Assembly: GCA_028710885.1 (NCBI GenBank)
Contig: JAQTTG010000002.1
Span: forward strand, 375,285-439,284
Length of the DNA stretch: 64,000 nucleotides
Source of the DNA: Sulfuricurvum sp.
GTDB taxonomy: Bacteria; Campylobacterota; Campylobacteria; Campylobacterales; Sulfurimonadaceae
Reading direction: 5' to 3'
Part shown: positions 34,946 to 44,982 of the stretch, piece by piece
Layout: every line of letters begins with the position of its first letter
Position numbering within the stretch: position 1 is the first letter of the stretch
Notes under the pieces: generated by a model
What the model saw: the letters and a program-made list of their open reading frames with translations, nothing else
What the model was told of the DNA's origin: nothing
Databases searched by the model: none
Position numbers and translations under genes: made by a program

Positions 34946-37072
34946 ATGTCCGATGAACAAACAGAACCACAAACACAACCGCAAGGGGAAAACCGCCAAC
35001 GCCGAAACAACCGTAGACCGTTTCGAAGTCGAAATGCCAATCGCGCAGAAAGCGCAGAAACTATCATAGGTGAACGCCCTGATGCTGAACCAAGAGAAAA
35101 TAATCGCCCTCCGCATCAAGACAACCGCCCTCCTCGTGTTGATAATCGCCCGCCGCGTCAAGACAACCGTCCTCCACGTGTTGATAATCGCCCGCCACGT
35201 CAAGACAATCGTCCTCCGCGAACCGATCGTCCGGAAGGATCAGAAAATAATGCAGTTGATGCAGAACCGAATCGCGGCGGTCGTGACCGCGGTCGTGGTG
35301 GACGTCGTGGATCACCAAGCACACCGATTGACAGCAATCTTCGTGACTTTGTCCTTAAAAACCAAGATGCCCATAAAAATCGTCTAAATCCTCATTTTAA
35401 ATTAGATCTAAATAGTAATGACAAAGTTCGAATTACTCCTCTCGGTGGTCTTGGAGAGATTGGTGGAAATATCACCGTTATTGAAACTGAAAACGAAGCA
35501 ATCATCATTGATATCGGAATGAGTTTCCCAAATGAAGAGATGCACGGCGTTGATATTCTCGTCCCAGATTTCACCTATTTACGAGAAATTCGCAAAAAAA
35601 TCGTTGCTGTAATTATCACCCATGCCCATGAAGACCATATCGGTGGCGTACCGTATTTTTTCAAAGAGATGCAGTTCCCAATTTATGGAACACCGTTACC
35701 TTTAGCGATGATTGGAAACAAATTTGACGAGCATCACATGCGTGATTTCCGCCGCTATTTTAACCCGATTGTAAAACGTCAGGTTTACCGTATCGGAAAC
35801 GATTTTGACATTGAATGGATGCACATGACCCACTCAATTATCGACTCGTCTTCACTGGCAATCACCACTAAAGCAGGAACAATTATCCATACGGGTGACT
35901 TTAAAATCGACCATACTCCGGTGGATGGCTACACGGCTGACTTACATCGTCTTGCTCACTACGGTGAAAAAGGGGTTCTCTGTCTCCTATCCGATTCTAC
36001 TAACTCTTATAACAAAGAGTGGACTCCGAGCGAACTGACCGTAGCACCGGGATTTGACCGTATTTTTTCAAAAGCAGAAGGTCGCATTATCATGTCTACC
36101 TTCAGCTCAAATATTCACCGTGTTTTTCAAGCAATTCAATACGGTATTAAATATAACCGTAAAGTGTGTGTTATCGGCCGTTCAATGGAACGCAACCTCG
36201 AAGTATGTATGCAATATGATTACATCAAACTCCCAAAAAATATCTTCATCGATGCCGAAGAAGCAAACCGTATGAGTGATAAAGATGTATTGATCGTTAC
36301 CACAGGAAGTCAGGGGGAACCGAGTTCAGCCCTTTTCCGCATGGCGATCGGTGAGCACCGCCACATTAAAATCAAACCAACCGATTTGATCGTCCTTTCA
36401 GCTCGCGCAATTCCAGGAAATGAGGGCTCCATTTCAGGAATGCTTAATTACCTTCAACGTGCCGGTGCACGCGTTGCCAATGACCGTGATATTCACGTAT
36501 CAGGACATGCAAGTATGGAAGAGCAAAAATTGATGCTACGTCTCACTAACCCTAAATTTTTCCTCCCTGTTCACGGTGAATATAACCATATCATGAAACA
36601 TAAAGATACGGCTATCAGCTGTGGTGTACCTGAACGTAATATTCTCCTTATGAGCGATGGTGACTGCATCGAAGTCAATACGAAAATGATGCGTAAAGCC
36701 AAAACGGTTAAAACCGGTAAAACCTACATCGATAACCAAAACAATCACCAAATCGAAGACGACATCGTTATCGATCGCCAAAAAATGGCATCTGAAGGGA
36801 TGGTTATGCTGGTTGCTCAAGTGAGTGCCGCAGAATCACGCCTCCTCTCTAAACCTCTTGTTACCAGTTTCGGTATCGTTGCTGACCGCCATGATAAAGC
36901 GTTTGCCCAAGAGATGGAAGATGTATTGGAACACTTCTTGATCAACCTCAAACCGGGGCTTATCGAAAATCCGAAAGCGTTGGAAAATGATCTTCGCCAA
37001 GTCGTTCGTAAACATATCTACCGCAAAATGAAAAAATATCCACTTATCGTTCCTCACGTTTTCGTAATGTGA
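34946..37072 (+). CDS. rnj: Ribonuclease J
   Basis: 708 residues. The metallo-beta-lactamase core has HAHEDHIGG (about 226-234), then the beta-CASP domain with VIGRSMERNL, SGHASMEEQK and FFLPVHGEY. The N-terminal 130 residues are disordered and basic, with tandem DNRPPRQ/DNRPPRV units (about 52-90) and an RGGRDRGRGGRRG stretch. The enzyme is the main 5'-3' exo/endonuclease for RNA decay in this phylum, and the long tail is a known feature of the Helicobacter enzyme. AAGGAAATAATT precedes the ATG. Confidence 0.96.
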   Translation: MSDEQTEPQTQPQGENRQRRNNRRPFRSRNANRAESAETIIGERPDAEPRENNRPPHQDNRPPRVDNRPPRQDNRPPRVDNRPPRQDNRPPRTDRPEGSENNAVDAEPNRGGRDRGRGGRRGSPSTPIDSNLRDFVLKNQDAHKNRLNPHFKLDLNSNDKVRITPLGGLGEIGGNITVIETENEAIIIDIGMSFPNEEMHGVDILVPDFTYLREIRKKIVAVIITHAHEDHIGGVPYFFKEMQFPIYGTPLPLAMIGNKFDEHHMRDFRRYFNPIVKRQVYRIGNDFDIEWMHMTHSIIDSSSLAITTKAGTIIHTGDFKIDHTPVDGYTADLHRLAHYGEKGVLCLLSDSTNSYNKEWTPSELTVAPGFDRIFSKAEGRIIMSTFSSNIHRVFQAIQYGIKYNRKVCVIGRSMERNLEVCMQYDYIKLPKNIFIDAEEANRMSDKDVLIVTTGSQGEPSSALFRMAIGEHRHIKIKPTDLIVLSARAIPGNEGSISGMLNYLQRAGARVANDRDIHVSGHASMEEQKLMLRLTNPKFFLPVHGEYNHIMKHKDTAISCGVPERNILLMSDGDCIEVNTKMMRKAKTVKTGKTYIDNQNNHQIEDDIVIDRQKMASEGMVMLVAQVSAAESRLLSKPLVTSFGIVADRHDKAFAQEMEDVLEHFLINLKPGLIENPKALENDLRQVVRKHIYRKMKKYPLIVPHVFVM

Positions 37073-37114
37073 GTTCAGCATTAAAAATGACACCTGCGTG
37101 TCATTTTGCTGAAC
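37073..37114. terminator. Two-part hairpin after rnj
   Basis: GTTCAGCA (37073-37080) pairs with TGCTGAAC (37107-37114), and inside it AATGACAC-CTGC-GTGTCATT (37086-37105) forms an 8-bp stem. It begins at the base after the rnj stop, so it probably ends that transcript. Confidence 0.6.
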
Positions 37115-37251
37115 GAAACCATAGGCGATGTACGTAGTACCGCCAACGGCTTAACATAAAATAGAAAACTAGACTTTGCACACTTCGCACCCCTTACCCT
37201 TTTTAAACTCTTCTTCGCTATACTCTCTCAATTTCTAACAAAGATTTACCC

Positions 37252-37878
37252 ATGAAAGTAACCCTCCAGCACCATACACCTTTAGTAATCTGTTCCGATG
37301 CCATCCGTACCTGTTGGCAAAGTTTCGATAAAAGCGATAACGGCGGAGAAAAAGACCGTGAGCTCATCGATCGCGTCGGCAATAAATTTAAACACGCTTC
37401 TACATTAGAGCATATTGTCTATAATTTTTATATTGAAGGAGTCAGTCGTGCATTACTCCAAGAGCTTGCCCGTCATCGCATGGCATCATTGAGTGTCAAA
37501 AGTACCCGATACACCCTTAAAGAGCTCAAAGACGAAGAACCCTTTAGTATTGATCACAAAGAGCGAGCGGAAAAATATTTGGTCATGACCGATGTTGAAA
37601 TTGTAGATGAAATGAGCATCAGAGCGCTCGAAAACCTCCGCACCGTATTGGTAGCTGGAATCAGTAACGATCGTGCGAAATACTGTCTCCCAGAAAGCTA
37701 CAAGACAGAACTCACTTGGTCGATTAATGCGCGAAGTTTACAAAACTTTATTTCGCTTCGAAGCGATAAAGCCGCCCTTTGGGAAATTCGTGATTTAGCT
37801 CATGCTGTTCATGAAGCACTACCTGAAGATCACCGTTATCTGTTCGAAAATTCACTTAAAGAGGAACACACATCATGA
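37252..37878 (+). CDS. thyX: FAD-dependent thymidylate synthase
   Basis: 208 residues with the ThyX signature RHRMASLSVKSTR (about 76-88; RHRxxSxxxxSxR). It makes dTMP from dUMP with methylene-tetrahydrofolate, FAD and NADPH, replacing ThyA, as is usual in Campylobacterota. The gene overlaps a small lipoprotein gene by four bases. Confidence 0.96.
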   Translation: MKVTLQHHTPLVICSDAIRTCWQSFDKSDNGGEKDRELIDRVGNKFKHASTLEHIVYNFYIEGVSRALLQELARHRMASLSVKSTRYTLKELKDEEPFSIDHKERAEKYLVMTDVEIVDEMSIRALENLRTVLVAGISNDRAKYCLPESYKTELTWSINARSLQNFISLRSDKAALWEIRDLAHAVHEALPEDHRYLFENSLKEEHTS

Positions 37879-38117
37879 AAAAATTTATTTTCTTCGGCGC
37901 ACTAGCCGCCATCATATTCCTCAACGGATGCGCTGAAAAAAAAGTTGCAATTAATGGCCTAATTTGCCCTGCTGGAAAGACTGAAGATCGGATAAAATCT
38001 GACTTTGAAGAATGTAGATACTATGATTTAAAAGCTATAGGCGAAGCATCTAAAGCACCTATTACAATAGAATGCAAAACATGTTTAGAAAACAAAGGGT
38101 ATAAAATCGAGCAATAA
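37875..38117 (+). CDS. Small predicted lipoprotein
   Basis: 80 residues with a lipoprotein signal peptide: KKFIFFGALAAIIFLNGC, lipobox LNGC with Cys19. The mature part has four more cysteines (ICPAG, ECRY, ECKTCLE), suggesting disulfides. No family recognised. It is translationally coupled to thyX (four-base overlap). Confidence 0.7.
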   Translation: MKKFIFFGALAAIIFLNGCAEKKVAINGLICPAGKTEDRIKSDFEECRYYDLKAIGEASKAPITIECKTCLENKGYKIEQ

Positions 38118-38122
38118 ATTAT

Positions 38123-38138
38123 TATTCCTTCGGGAATA
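38123..38138 (+). terminator. UUCG-tetraloop hairpin after the lipoprotein gene
   Basis: TATTCC-TTCG-GGAATA, a 6-bp stem closed by a stable UUCG tetraloop, five bases after the stop codon. Likely terminator of thyX and the lipoprotein gene. Confidence 0.5.
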
Positions 38139-38188
38139 GTGAAGAGTTACATAATAAAAAGAGCATTGAAAGATTAATGAAGAGAAAT

Positions 38189-38235
38189 TCTGCCTCGAAA
38201 GAGGCAAGCTTCAGTGCCTTTGCGGCGAGCGTAGC
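38189..38235 (+). repeat. Dispersed 47-base repeat, copy A
   Basis: The sequence starts TCTGCCTCGAAAGAGGCAAG and matches 39018-39064 at 43 of 47 positions by eye. It contains a GCCTC-GAAA-GAGGC hairpin and is followed by AGGAGC-TTT-GCTCCT. It sits just downstream of rplT. Confidence 0.75.
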
Positions 38236-38269
38236 TTTAGGAGCTTTGCTCCTGAAGCGTTTAAAAGAA

Positions 38270-38623
38270 TTATAATGCTGCTTTAGCTTGTGCGGTGAGG
38301 GCAGTGAAAGCCGCTGCATCGTTCATAGCCATGTCAGCAAGGATTTTGCGATCAAGTTCGATGTTGGCACGTTTAAGACCGTTCATGAATACTGAATAGC
38401 TCATTCCATTTAAGCGACATGCCGCATTGATACGGATAATCCACAATTTACGGAACTCACGTTTTTTCTGTTTACGATCACGAAACGCGTATACGAGTGA
38501 GCGCTCGAGTTGCTCTTTCGCTTTACGAAAATGTTTGTGACGTGCACTGAAGAAACCACGTGCAAGTTTCAATACTTTTTTATGACGTCTGCGTCTTACG
38601 ACACCAGTTTTTACTCTTGGCAT
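38270..38623 (-). CDS. rplT: 50S ribosomal protein L20
   Basis: 117 residues with the family N-terminus [20 protein letters not shown] and the conserved [14 protein letters not shown] and [14 protein letters not shown] segments. It binds 23S rRNA early in 50S assembly. In many bacteria L20 represses its own operon by binding the mRNA. It is the last gene of thrS-infC-rpmI-rplT. Confidence 0.98.
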   Translation of the reverse strand: MPRVKTGVVRRRRHKKVLKLARGFFSARHKHFRKAKEQLERSLVYAFRDRKQKKREFRKLWIIRINAACRLNGMSYSVFMNGLKRANIELDRKILADMAMNDAAAFTALTAQAKAAL

Positions 38624-38716
38624 TTTTTTCCTTTCTTGACCCGGTTCATTTTAATTTTAATGACGGGGTGCCGCTTTGCGGACTTGCCCAGCGTTATGCT
38701 GGAGGGTTAATAGGTT

Positions 38717-38911
38717 TTAGCCTACGATCATCTTTTTGATGCTTTTAACATCAACAGCAGCAACCACTTTTGGTGCATTTTGCCCGCGACGAGTTCCTGC
38801 ATCTTGTTTAGTCAAAATATGACTACGGAATGCAGAACCACGTTTAACAGTGCCGTTTTTCTTTACTTTGAAGCGTTTTACCGCCCCTTTAACTGATTTC
38901 ATTTTTGGCAT
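38717..38911 (-). CDS. rpmI: 50S ribosomal protein L35
   Basis: 64 residues, [20 protein letters not shown] then [14 protein letters not shown], typical of L35. It lies 93 bases upstream of rplT and 191 bases downstream of infC; that second gap contains copy B of a dispersed repeat. Confidence 0.98.
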   Translation of the reverse strand: MPKMKSVKGAVKRFKVKKNGTVKRGSAFRSHILTKQDAGTRRGQNAPKVVAAVDVKSIKKMIVG

Positions 38912-39017
38912 CGGCTTGATCCTTTCGCAAAAATTCTCTAAACGAGACGCGGATTATACCATAAAAAATATTTGGTCTATATAATTGTCATTGTAAGAAG
39001 AATGGAGAATGAAAAAA

Positions 39018-39064
39018 TCTGCCTCGACAGAGGCAAGCTTCAGTGCCTTAGCGGCTAGCATAGC
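39018..39064 (+). repeat. Dispersed 47-base repeat, copy B
   Basis: TCTGCCTCGACAGAGGCAAG and the following 27 bases match copy A at 38189-38235, and it is followed by its own hairpin CCAAAGG-GATGCATT-CCTTTGG. It lies inside the thrS-infC-rpmI-rplT operon, between infC and rpmI, where it could act as an mRNA structure. Confidence 0.75.
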
Positions 39065-39102
39065 CAAAGGGATGCATTCCTTTGGCGTTCATATTAAAGG
39101 GT

Positions 39103-39633
39103 TTATTTTTTATCGTCTTTTTTCGGATGGACCATCATATTGCAATAACGCCCTTCCATAGCAGGCGCTTTATACATACTACCGATATCTTCAACCATAG
39201 GCCAAACACGTTGCAGTACTGCGACAGCTGACTCAGGATGCGCCATCTCACGTCCCCGTAAGAATACACGAAAATGGACATGTTTTCCCTCTTCGAGAAA
39301 TTCACGGGCATGTTTTACTTTATAGCCGATGTCATTATCCGCAATTTTAACCGAAAGTTTAATCTCTTTGACTTCCACTTTGGTTTGCTTTTTACGCGCC
39401 TCTTTTTTCTTTTTCTCTTCTTGGTAATGAAACTTACCGTAGTCCATGATTTTTGCCACTGGAGGTTTTGCATCTGGAGAAATAAGAACTAAATCCAATC
39501 CCAGCTCATTTGCTTTACTCATCGCTTCTTGGATCGAAACGATACCTAATGCTTCACCACCATCTACTACACAGCGTACCTCAGGGACCCTGATATCTTC
39601 GTTCATCAGGACTCGGTCTTGTTTTTTAATCAA
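39103..39633 (-). CDS. infC: Translation initiation factor IF-3
   Basis: 176 residues: N-domain with [13 protein letters not shown], linker rich in Lys ([20 protein letters not shown]), C-domain with REMAHPE. The upstream sequence is GAGGTACATTTTTGATT: a TTG at 39633 sits seven bases from GAGG and overlaps the thrS stop, while an ATT at 39630 is the rare start codon used by infC elsewhere for autoregulation. Either is possible; TTG is taken here. It follows thrS with coupled translation. Confidence 0.96.
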   Translation of the reverse strand: MIKKQDRVLMNEDIRVPEVRCVVDGGEALGIVSIQEAMSKANELGLDLVLISPDAKPPVAKIMDYGKFHYQEEKKKKEARKKQTKVEVKEIKLSVKIADNDIGYKVKHAREFLEEGKHVHFRVFLRGREMAHPESAVAVLQRVWPMVEDIGSMYKAPAMEGRYCNMMVHPKKDDKK

Positions 39634-41438
39634 AAATGTACCTCATTAATTTTTTGTTTTACCAAAGAGAGGAAATCCTCTTCACTTAGGTTGTATTGTT
39701 CACGTGATCGTCGATCCCGTACAGCAATACTTTTATTGTTGACCTCTTCATCACCAAGAACGATGATCATCGGTACACGACCTTTTTCCGCTGTACGAAT
39801 ACGTTTATTAAGACTTTCATTCTTATCGAATATCTCAAAATCGGCACCTAAATCAATAAGTTTAGCCGCCAACTCCCGTGCATAATCTTCGTGTGTAGGG
39901 GCAATCGGAACGATTGCCACCTGCGTCGGAGCGATAAACATCGGAAACTCCCCAGCGTAATGCTCCGTCAATATACCAACAAATCGCTCAAAAGAACCTA
40001 AAATTGCTCTGTGAATCATTACAGGCTGTATTTTAACGTTCTCTTCGCCGTTGTATTCAAGCTCAAACCGTGCAGGGAGATTGAAGTCGAGCTGGATCGT
40101 ACCGCACTGCCATTCACGTCCGATAGCATCTGTGATTTTAATATCGATTTTAGGGCCATAAAATGCTCCGCCCCCCTCATCAATTTCATAAGAAAGATTG
40201 TTTTTGTCCATTGCCGTTTTTAGCGCATTGGTCGAAATTTCCCATACTGCGTCGTCACCGACCGCTTTTTCCGGCTTAGTTGAGATCATCATTTTGTAAT
40301 TGAATTCGAACGTTTTCATTATTTTGTCCACAAAATCGACCACTTCGATAATCTGCTGTTCAATTTGATCCGCCGTACAAAAGATATGAGCATCGTCTTG
40401 GGTAAATTCGCGAACACGGAATAATCCGTGAAGGGCACCTGTCATCTCATGACGATGAACCACACCGTATTCAAAATATTTAAGCGGAAGATCACGGTAT
40501 GAATGCAAGTCGTGTTCATACACTTTGATGTGACCGACACAGTTCATCGGTTTTACACCAAATTCGAGTTCGTCAATGTGGGTGAAATACATATTCTCAC
40601 CGTAATTTTGATAATGCCCTGATACTTTCCATAGATCACTTCGAAGCATCTCAGGACCGCGCACTGGCTCATAGCCTCGTTTACGATGCGCTTTAAAGAG
40701 AAGTTGTTCAAGGCGTGAACGCATACGTGCACCGGCAGGAAGCCAAATTGGAAATCCTGCACCGACCTCTTCGCGGAACGTAAAGAGCTTCATCTCATTA
40801 CCAATTTTACGGTGGTCACGTTTTTCGGCTTCTGCCATTTGATCAAGATACGCTTTAAGTGATTCTTTATCGGCGAATGCGATACCGTAAATACGGGTGA
40901 GCATTTCATTTTTGCTATCACCGCCGAGATACGCACCGGAAATTTTAGTCAATTTAAAATAGCGGATCAAACCGACACTTGGCAAATGCGGCCCACGACA
41001 AAGGTCTTCGAACTCCCCTTGCTTATAGATAGTAACCGTATCGGATGGGATACGATCCATAACCGCTTGCTTCAAATGATCATTGGCAAATTTAACGCGT
41101 GCTTCGTCTTTGGTGATTTCGTAACGTTCGATCTTCTCTTTGCCTTTGGCAATATCGAGCATCTTTTTTTCAATCGTTTTTAAATCTTCTTCACCGATAG
41201 TTTCGTTGACTTTAAAATCATAGTAAAAGCCTTCTTTTACCGTCGGTCCGACGAAAAATTTAGCATCGGTATAGAGTGATTTGATCGCCTCAGCCATCAA
41301 GTGAGCACAAGAATGTCGAATTACTTCGAGAGACTCAGGAGAGTTATCATAAACAATCTCCTCGCCAGTAATTCCAAGTGCCCCAGCAGTTTGTAAATCG
41401 ATAATTTGATCGTTATGCTTGAATGCAATAATATCCAT
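39630..41438 (-). CDS. thrS: Threonyl-tRNA synthetase
   Basis: 602 residues, class II synthetase. After a short, TGS-poor N-terminus comes the editing domain with [11 protein letters not shown] (zinc/editing histidines, about 42-52) and [10 protein letters not shown]. The catalytic core has motif 2 [12 protein letters not shown] and motif 3 near [13 protein letters not shown]. The C-terminal anticodon domain follows ([10 protein letters not shown]). It is the first gene of the thrS-infC-rpmI-rplT operon and lies downstream of tRNA-Val on the same strand. Confidence 0.97.
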   Translation of the reverse strand: MDIIAFKHNDQIIDLQTAGALGITGEEIVYDNSPESLEVIRHSCAHLMAEAIKSLYTDAKFFVGPTVKEGFYYDFKVNETIGEEDLKTIEKKMLDIAKGKEKIERYEITKDEARVKFANDHLKQAVMDRIPSDTVTIYKQGEFEDLCRGPHLPSVGLIRYFKLTKISGAYLGGDSKNEMLTRIYGIAFADKESLKAYLDQMAEAEKRDHRKIGNEMKLFTFREEVGAGFPIWLPAGARMRSRLEQLLFKAHRKRGYEPVRGPEMLRSDLWKVSGHYQNYGENMYFTHIDELEFGVKPMNCVGHIKVYEHDLHSYRDLPLKYFEYGVVHRHEMTGALHGLFRVREFTQDDAHIFCTADQIEQQIIEVVDFVDKIMKTFEFNYKMMISTKPEKAVGDDAVWEISTNALKTAMDKNNLSYEIDEGGGAFYGPKIDIKITDAIGREWQCGTIQLDFNLPARFELEYNGEENVKIQPVMIHRAILGSFERFVGILTEHYAGEFPMFIAPTQVAIVPIAPTHEDYARELAAKLIDLGADFEIFDKNESLNKRIRTAEKGRVPMIIVLGDEEVNNKSIAVRDRRSREQYNLSEEDFLSLVKQKINEVHF

Positions 41439-41545
41439 AGGGGTATGCCTCGTATGAGAAAATATCGCGGATTATACGGAATTGTTGATTGGTTTACGAT
41501 TAAAAAATTAAAATGATGCTATTTTTGAGAGAAATTAAAAAGAAA

Positions 41546-41621
41546 TGGTGGTCCCAACAGGACTCGAACCTGTGACCACTACCTTGTCGAGGTAGTGCTC
41601 TACCAACTGAGCTATAAGACC
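41546..41621 (-). tRNA. tRNA-Val (GAC) with C at position 33
   Basis: Acceptor stem GGTCTTA/TGGGACC, anticodon stem CTACC/GGTAG with loop TCGACAA, T loop TTCGAGT and encoded CCA. The anticodon is GAC, but position 33 is C where almost all elongator tRNAs have U. All other features are regular. Confidence 0.92.
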
Positions 41622-41674
41622 ATCAATAGTTAATGCAAGAGCGAAATTATAGCCGTGCTGAAGTTAAAAGTGAC

Positions 41675-42118
41675 TTAACCCTTGCACGTTTGCGGACGGA
41701 AGTTCAAAACCATCAAACCGATCACCGCGATATCGATCATCACATCGGCAGCGTTAAAGACAGCAAAATTAAACCCGCAGTGCCAATAAACATAATCGAC
41801 AACACCGCCATGAATAAAACGATCAGCGACATTAGAGAGTCCGGCACCCGTCATGATACCCACAGGAATCAAGTAGCAGATTTTTTTTAACCAAAGGGTA
41901 TAACCGATCACACCTGCCAGCAAAGCAAGTTGTATCCATTTCAATGCCCCTTCTAAAAAAGCGAACATTGAAAATGCAACCCCTTTATTAAATACTAATA
42001 TCAAATCGATGCACGGGGAATATAAGCGAAATCCATCCAGAAAAATTGATTTGATTGCTTGATCGATGAGAAAAATAGTGCTCATCACCAACACTAAAAC
42101 AACAATCGATCTAACCAT
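41675..42118 (-). CDS. lspA: Lipoprotein signal peptidase II
   Basis: 147 residues, four membrane segments. Catalytic aspartates are in [14 protein letters not shown] and FNAADVMID. It removes signal peptides from prolipoproteins at the inner membrane. It overlaps glmM by eight bases and is probably co-transcribed with it. Confidence 0.95.
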   Translation of the reverse strand: MVRSIVVLVLVMSTIFLIDQAIKSIFLDGFRLYSPCIDLILVFNKGVAFSMFAFLEGALKWIQLALLAGVIGYTLWLKKICYLIPVGIMTGAGLSNVADRFIHGGVVDYVYWHCGFNFAVFNAADVMIDIAVIGLMVLNFRPQTCKG

Positions 42119-43451
42119 TCAATGCCTTTTCAAAAAAGCCCACTATTTTATCCATTGCCGTTTCCATGGCCTTAGCATCTTTTCCTTCCAATAAAATACG
42201 AAGCTTATTTTCTGTCCCCGAATAGCGAATTAAATGGCGCATATGAGAAGCTTCTATTATTTCAAGCTCTGACGAAAGCCCCTCAATCTGATCCAGAGGT
42301 TTTTTTACTTTTACTTTTATATTGACCAATTTTTGTGGATAAAGCTTAAATGGTCGTAACACTTTACTTGCTTTCTCACCCGATGTGAGTAACAATGCCA
42401 GAATTTGTAGAGCACTTACTAAGCCATCACCCGTTTTAGCGTAATCGTGCATTATAATATGACCGCTTTGTTCCCCTCCAAAATTTATCCCTTTTTCACG
42501 CATCAATTCCAAAACATATTTATCTCCAACATTAGACCGGTAAAGTTTTAGCCCTGCAGATATCATTGTATCTTCTAAAGCCTGATTACTCATCACCGTA
42601 GCAACAATACCATCACCTTTTAGTGCTCCCATTCTATGCAAAAAGAGTCCTAAAGCGCCCAATATTTGATCGCCGTCCACCTCATCACCATTTTCATCCA
42701 CAACAATAAGACGATCCGCATCTCCATCGAGTGCTAGTCCAATATCGGCACGATACTGCTTCACAGCTTCGCGCAAATCTTTCGTATGTAGAGCTCCACA
42801 TCCTTCATTAATATTAAATCCATTTGGTTTATCGTGCAATACGATCACTTCAGCACCCAATTCTTCAAATACAGTTGGTCCAACTTTATATCCTGCGCCG
42901 TTAGCAGTATCAAGAACAATCCGTAATCCTTGCAATGTCAAATCGCGACTGAATGAATTTTTGAGTTGCACAATATAGCGTCCAATGACATCATCAATCC
43001 GTTTTGCTGAACCAATTTTTTTGCCGGTAACCTGCCCCTCATCCAAACGACCTTTATCCTGAGCAATTGCTTCAATCTGTGCTTCAATTTCTTCGGAAAG
43101 TTTATTTCCTTGTGCATCAAAAAATTTAATGCCGTTATCCTCATAAGGGTTGTGGCTTGCCGAAATCATTATCCCTGCATCACATCGCATATTGAGCGTT
43201 AAAAATGCAATTGCCGGAGTCGGCATTGGTCCGATTTGAACTACATCATAACCAACAGCAGTCAATCCAGTGACAATTGCATTTTCAATCATATAGCCAC
43301 TTCGACGAGTATCTTTCCCTAATAAAATTTTCTTCGTCCGAGCACGATCACTAAAATATATTCCCGCTGCCATTGCAACACGCATCGCCAATTCTGCCGT
43401 TAAAAATGAGCCCGCTTCTCCGCGTACTCCATCAGTTCCGAATAATTTCAT
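42111..43451 (-). CDS. glmM: Phosphoglucosamine mutase
   Basis: 446 residues. Catalytic phosphoserine loop [12 protein letters not shown] (about 97-108), metal-binding loop DGDADR (about 240-245) and C-terminal substrate-phosphate loop [10 protein letters not shown]. It converts glucosamine-6-phosphate to the 1-phosphate for peptidoglycan and lipopolysaccharide. It is the first gene of a glmM-lspA operon, divergent from rpsT. Confidence 0.97.
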   Translation of the reverse strand: MKLFGTDGVRGEAGSFLTAELAMRVAMAAGIYFSDRARTKKILLGKDTRRSGYMIENAIVTGLTAVGYDVVQIGPMPTPAIAFLTLNMRCDAGIMISASHNPYEDNGIKFFDAQGNKLSEEIEAQIEAIAQDKGRLDEGQVTGKKIGSAKRIDDVIGRYIVQLKNSFSRDLTLQGLRIVLDTANGAGYKVGPTVFEELGAEVIVLHDKPNGFNINEGCGALHTKDLREAVKQYRADIGLALDGDADRLIVVDENGDEVDGDQILGALGLFLHRMGALKGDGIVATVMSNQALEDTMISAGLKLYRSNVGDKYVLELMREKGINFGGEQSGHIIMHDYAKTGDGLVSALQILALLLTSGEKASKVLRPFKLYPQKLVNIKVKVKKPLDQIEGLSSELEIIEASHMRHLIRYSGTENKLRILLEGKDAKAMETAMDKIVGFFEKALNG

Positions 43452-43567
43452 TCCGTTTTCTCCCTAAAAGATTGATAATTCAGCTACAATCTATAAAATT
43501 TAACTTAATTTTAATTATCTTTAAGGTAGTATTCTACCCTAAAAAAAATTCGACAAGGATAAATGCC

Positions 43568-43834
43568 ATGGCAAACCATAAGTCAGCATTGAAACGTATC
43601 CGTCAGACGGAAAAGCGTACAGAACGCAACCGATTCTATCGCACACGTATTAAAAACATCGTTAAAGCAGTCCGCACCGCAGTAGATGCAGGAAACAAAG
43701 AAGAAGCGAAAGCTGCTCTTGTTATCGCTAATGCCAACCTTCATAAATATGTCAGCAAAGGTGTCTTGAAAAAAGAATCTGCTGCGCGTAAAGTAAGCCG
43801 TCTTCACCTCGCTGTTAACGCGATCCAAGCCTAA
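43568..43834 (+). CDS. rpsT: 30S ribosomal protein S20
   Basis: 88 residues, [20 protein letters not shown] start and helical, Lys/Arg/Ala-rich body as in S20. The ATG at 43568 has AAGGA eight bases upstream; the open frame extends upstream but that part is not coding. prfA follows, after a hairpin. Confidence 0.97.
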   Translation: MANHKSALKRIRQTEKRTERNRFYRTRIKNIVKAVRTAVDAGNKEEAKAALVIANANLHKYVSKGVLKKESAARKVSRLHLAVNAIQA

Positions 43835-43849
43835 ATCAAAGTCAAAACT

Positions 43850-43863
43850 TGCCCTCTTGGGCA
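43850..43863 (+). terminator. Hairpin between rpsT and prfA
   Basis: TGCCC-TCTT-GGGCA, a 5-bp G/C-rich stem followed by GATTTTGCTTT. Likely a terminator or attenuator 15 bases after rpsT that lowers expression of prfA. Confidence 0.5.
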
Positions 43864-43914
43864 GATTTTGCTTTACCTCTTTTCGCACAACGCCTTTTTA
43901 CAGGAATCACCATT

Positions 43915-44982
43915 ATGCTATCCGACAAACTCACCCCCTTTATTAATCGTTACAATGAACTAACCGAACTCCTCAGTTCTCCCGACATTGGTTCAGATAT
44001 CAAACGAATGACCGAACTCTCCAAAGAGCAATCTTCCATCCAAGCGATCGTCAACAAAGCAACCGACTACAAAAAACTCCTTGATGACATTGAAGAGAAC
44101 AAATCGCTCGCATTTGACAGTGAACTTGGAGAACTTGCCAAAGAGGAACTTCGTGAGCTTGAACCGATGGTTTCACCTCTCGAAGATGAGATAAAAAAGC
44201 TCCTCATCCCTGCCGATCCGAACGATAAACGAAATATTTATATCGAACTTCGTGCGGGAACGGGCGGAGATGAAGCGGCAATTTTCGTCGGTGATTTGTT
44301 CAATGCATACGTCCGTTATGCGGATCTCAGAGGGTGGAAAATCGAGTTGATGAGTACGAGTCCGAGTGATGCGGGTGGCTTTAAAGAGATCATTGCTCTC
44401 ATCAAAGGGGAACAGGTCTACTCTCGTCTCAAATACGAAGCAGGAGTTCACCGTGTTCAACGTGTCCCTGCCACCGAGTCCCAAGGGCGTGTTCATACCT
44501 CCGCAATTACGGTTGCAGTAATGCCTGAAGTCGATGATGTTGAAGTTATCATCAACGAAAATGATCTCAAAATCGACGTCATGCGCTCATCCGGATCAGG
44601 CGGTCAAAGTGTCAATACTACCGACTCTGCCGTACGAATCACCCATATCCCGACGGGAATCGTCGTCACCAACCAAGATCAAAAATCGCAGCATAAAAAT
44701 AAAGACAAAGCGATGCAAATCCTCAAAGCGCGCATTTATGATATGCAGATGCAAGAGGCAAAAGAAAAAGAGATGTCTGATCGTAAAGAGCAAGTAGGAA
44801 GCGGTGACCGCTCGGCGCGTATCCGTACCTATAACTACCCTCAAAATCGGATCTCCGATCACCGTATTACACTCACCCTTTATCGTCTCGAAGAGATAAT
44901 GCAGGGGGGATTAATGGATGATATTATCGAACCGCTCATCGCAGATACTCAGGCACAGATTATGGAACGAGCGGGATTATAA
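43915..44982 (+). CDS. prfA: Peptide chain release factor 1
   Basis: 355 residues from the ATG at 43915, with AGGA nine bases upstream. GGQ in [19 protein letters not shown] (about residue 230) catalyses peptide release, and a PxT-type stop-recognition region ([10 protein letters not shown]) reads UAA/UAG. Its 3' end overlaps the convergent dapF by six bases. Confidence 0.97.
   Translation: MLSDKLTPFINRYNELTELLSSPDIGSDIKRMTELSKEQSSIQAIVNKATDYKKLLDDIEENKSLAFDSELGELAKEELRELEPMVSPLEDEIKKLLIPADPNDKRNIYIELRAGTGGDEAAIFVGDLFNAYVRYADLRGWKIELMSTSPSDAGGFKEIIALIKGEQVYSRLKYEAGVHRVQRVPATESQGRVHTSAITVAVMPEVDDVEVIINENDLKIDVMRSSGSGGQSVNTTDSAVRITHIPTGIVVTNQDQKSQHKNKDKAMQILKARIYDMQMQEAKEKEMSDRKEQVGSGDRSARIRTYNYPQNRISDHRITLTLYRLEEIMQGGLMDDIIEPLIADTQAQIMERAGL

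Noticed and set aside
35100..35225. Short regular repeats as a CRISPR array
   Set aside because: The repeats are in frame inside rnj and encode DNRPPR units; there are no unique spacers of uniform length.
43373..43567. Upstream extension of the rpsT frame
   Set aside because: S20 starts at the [10 protein letters not shown] methionine with its own AAGGA; the extension covers the glmM start region on the other strand.
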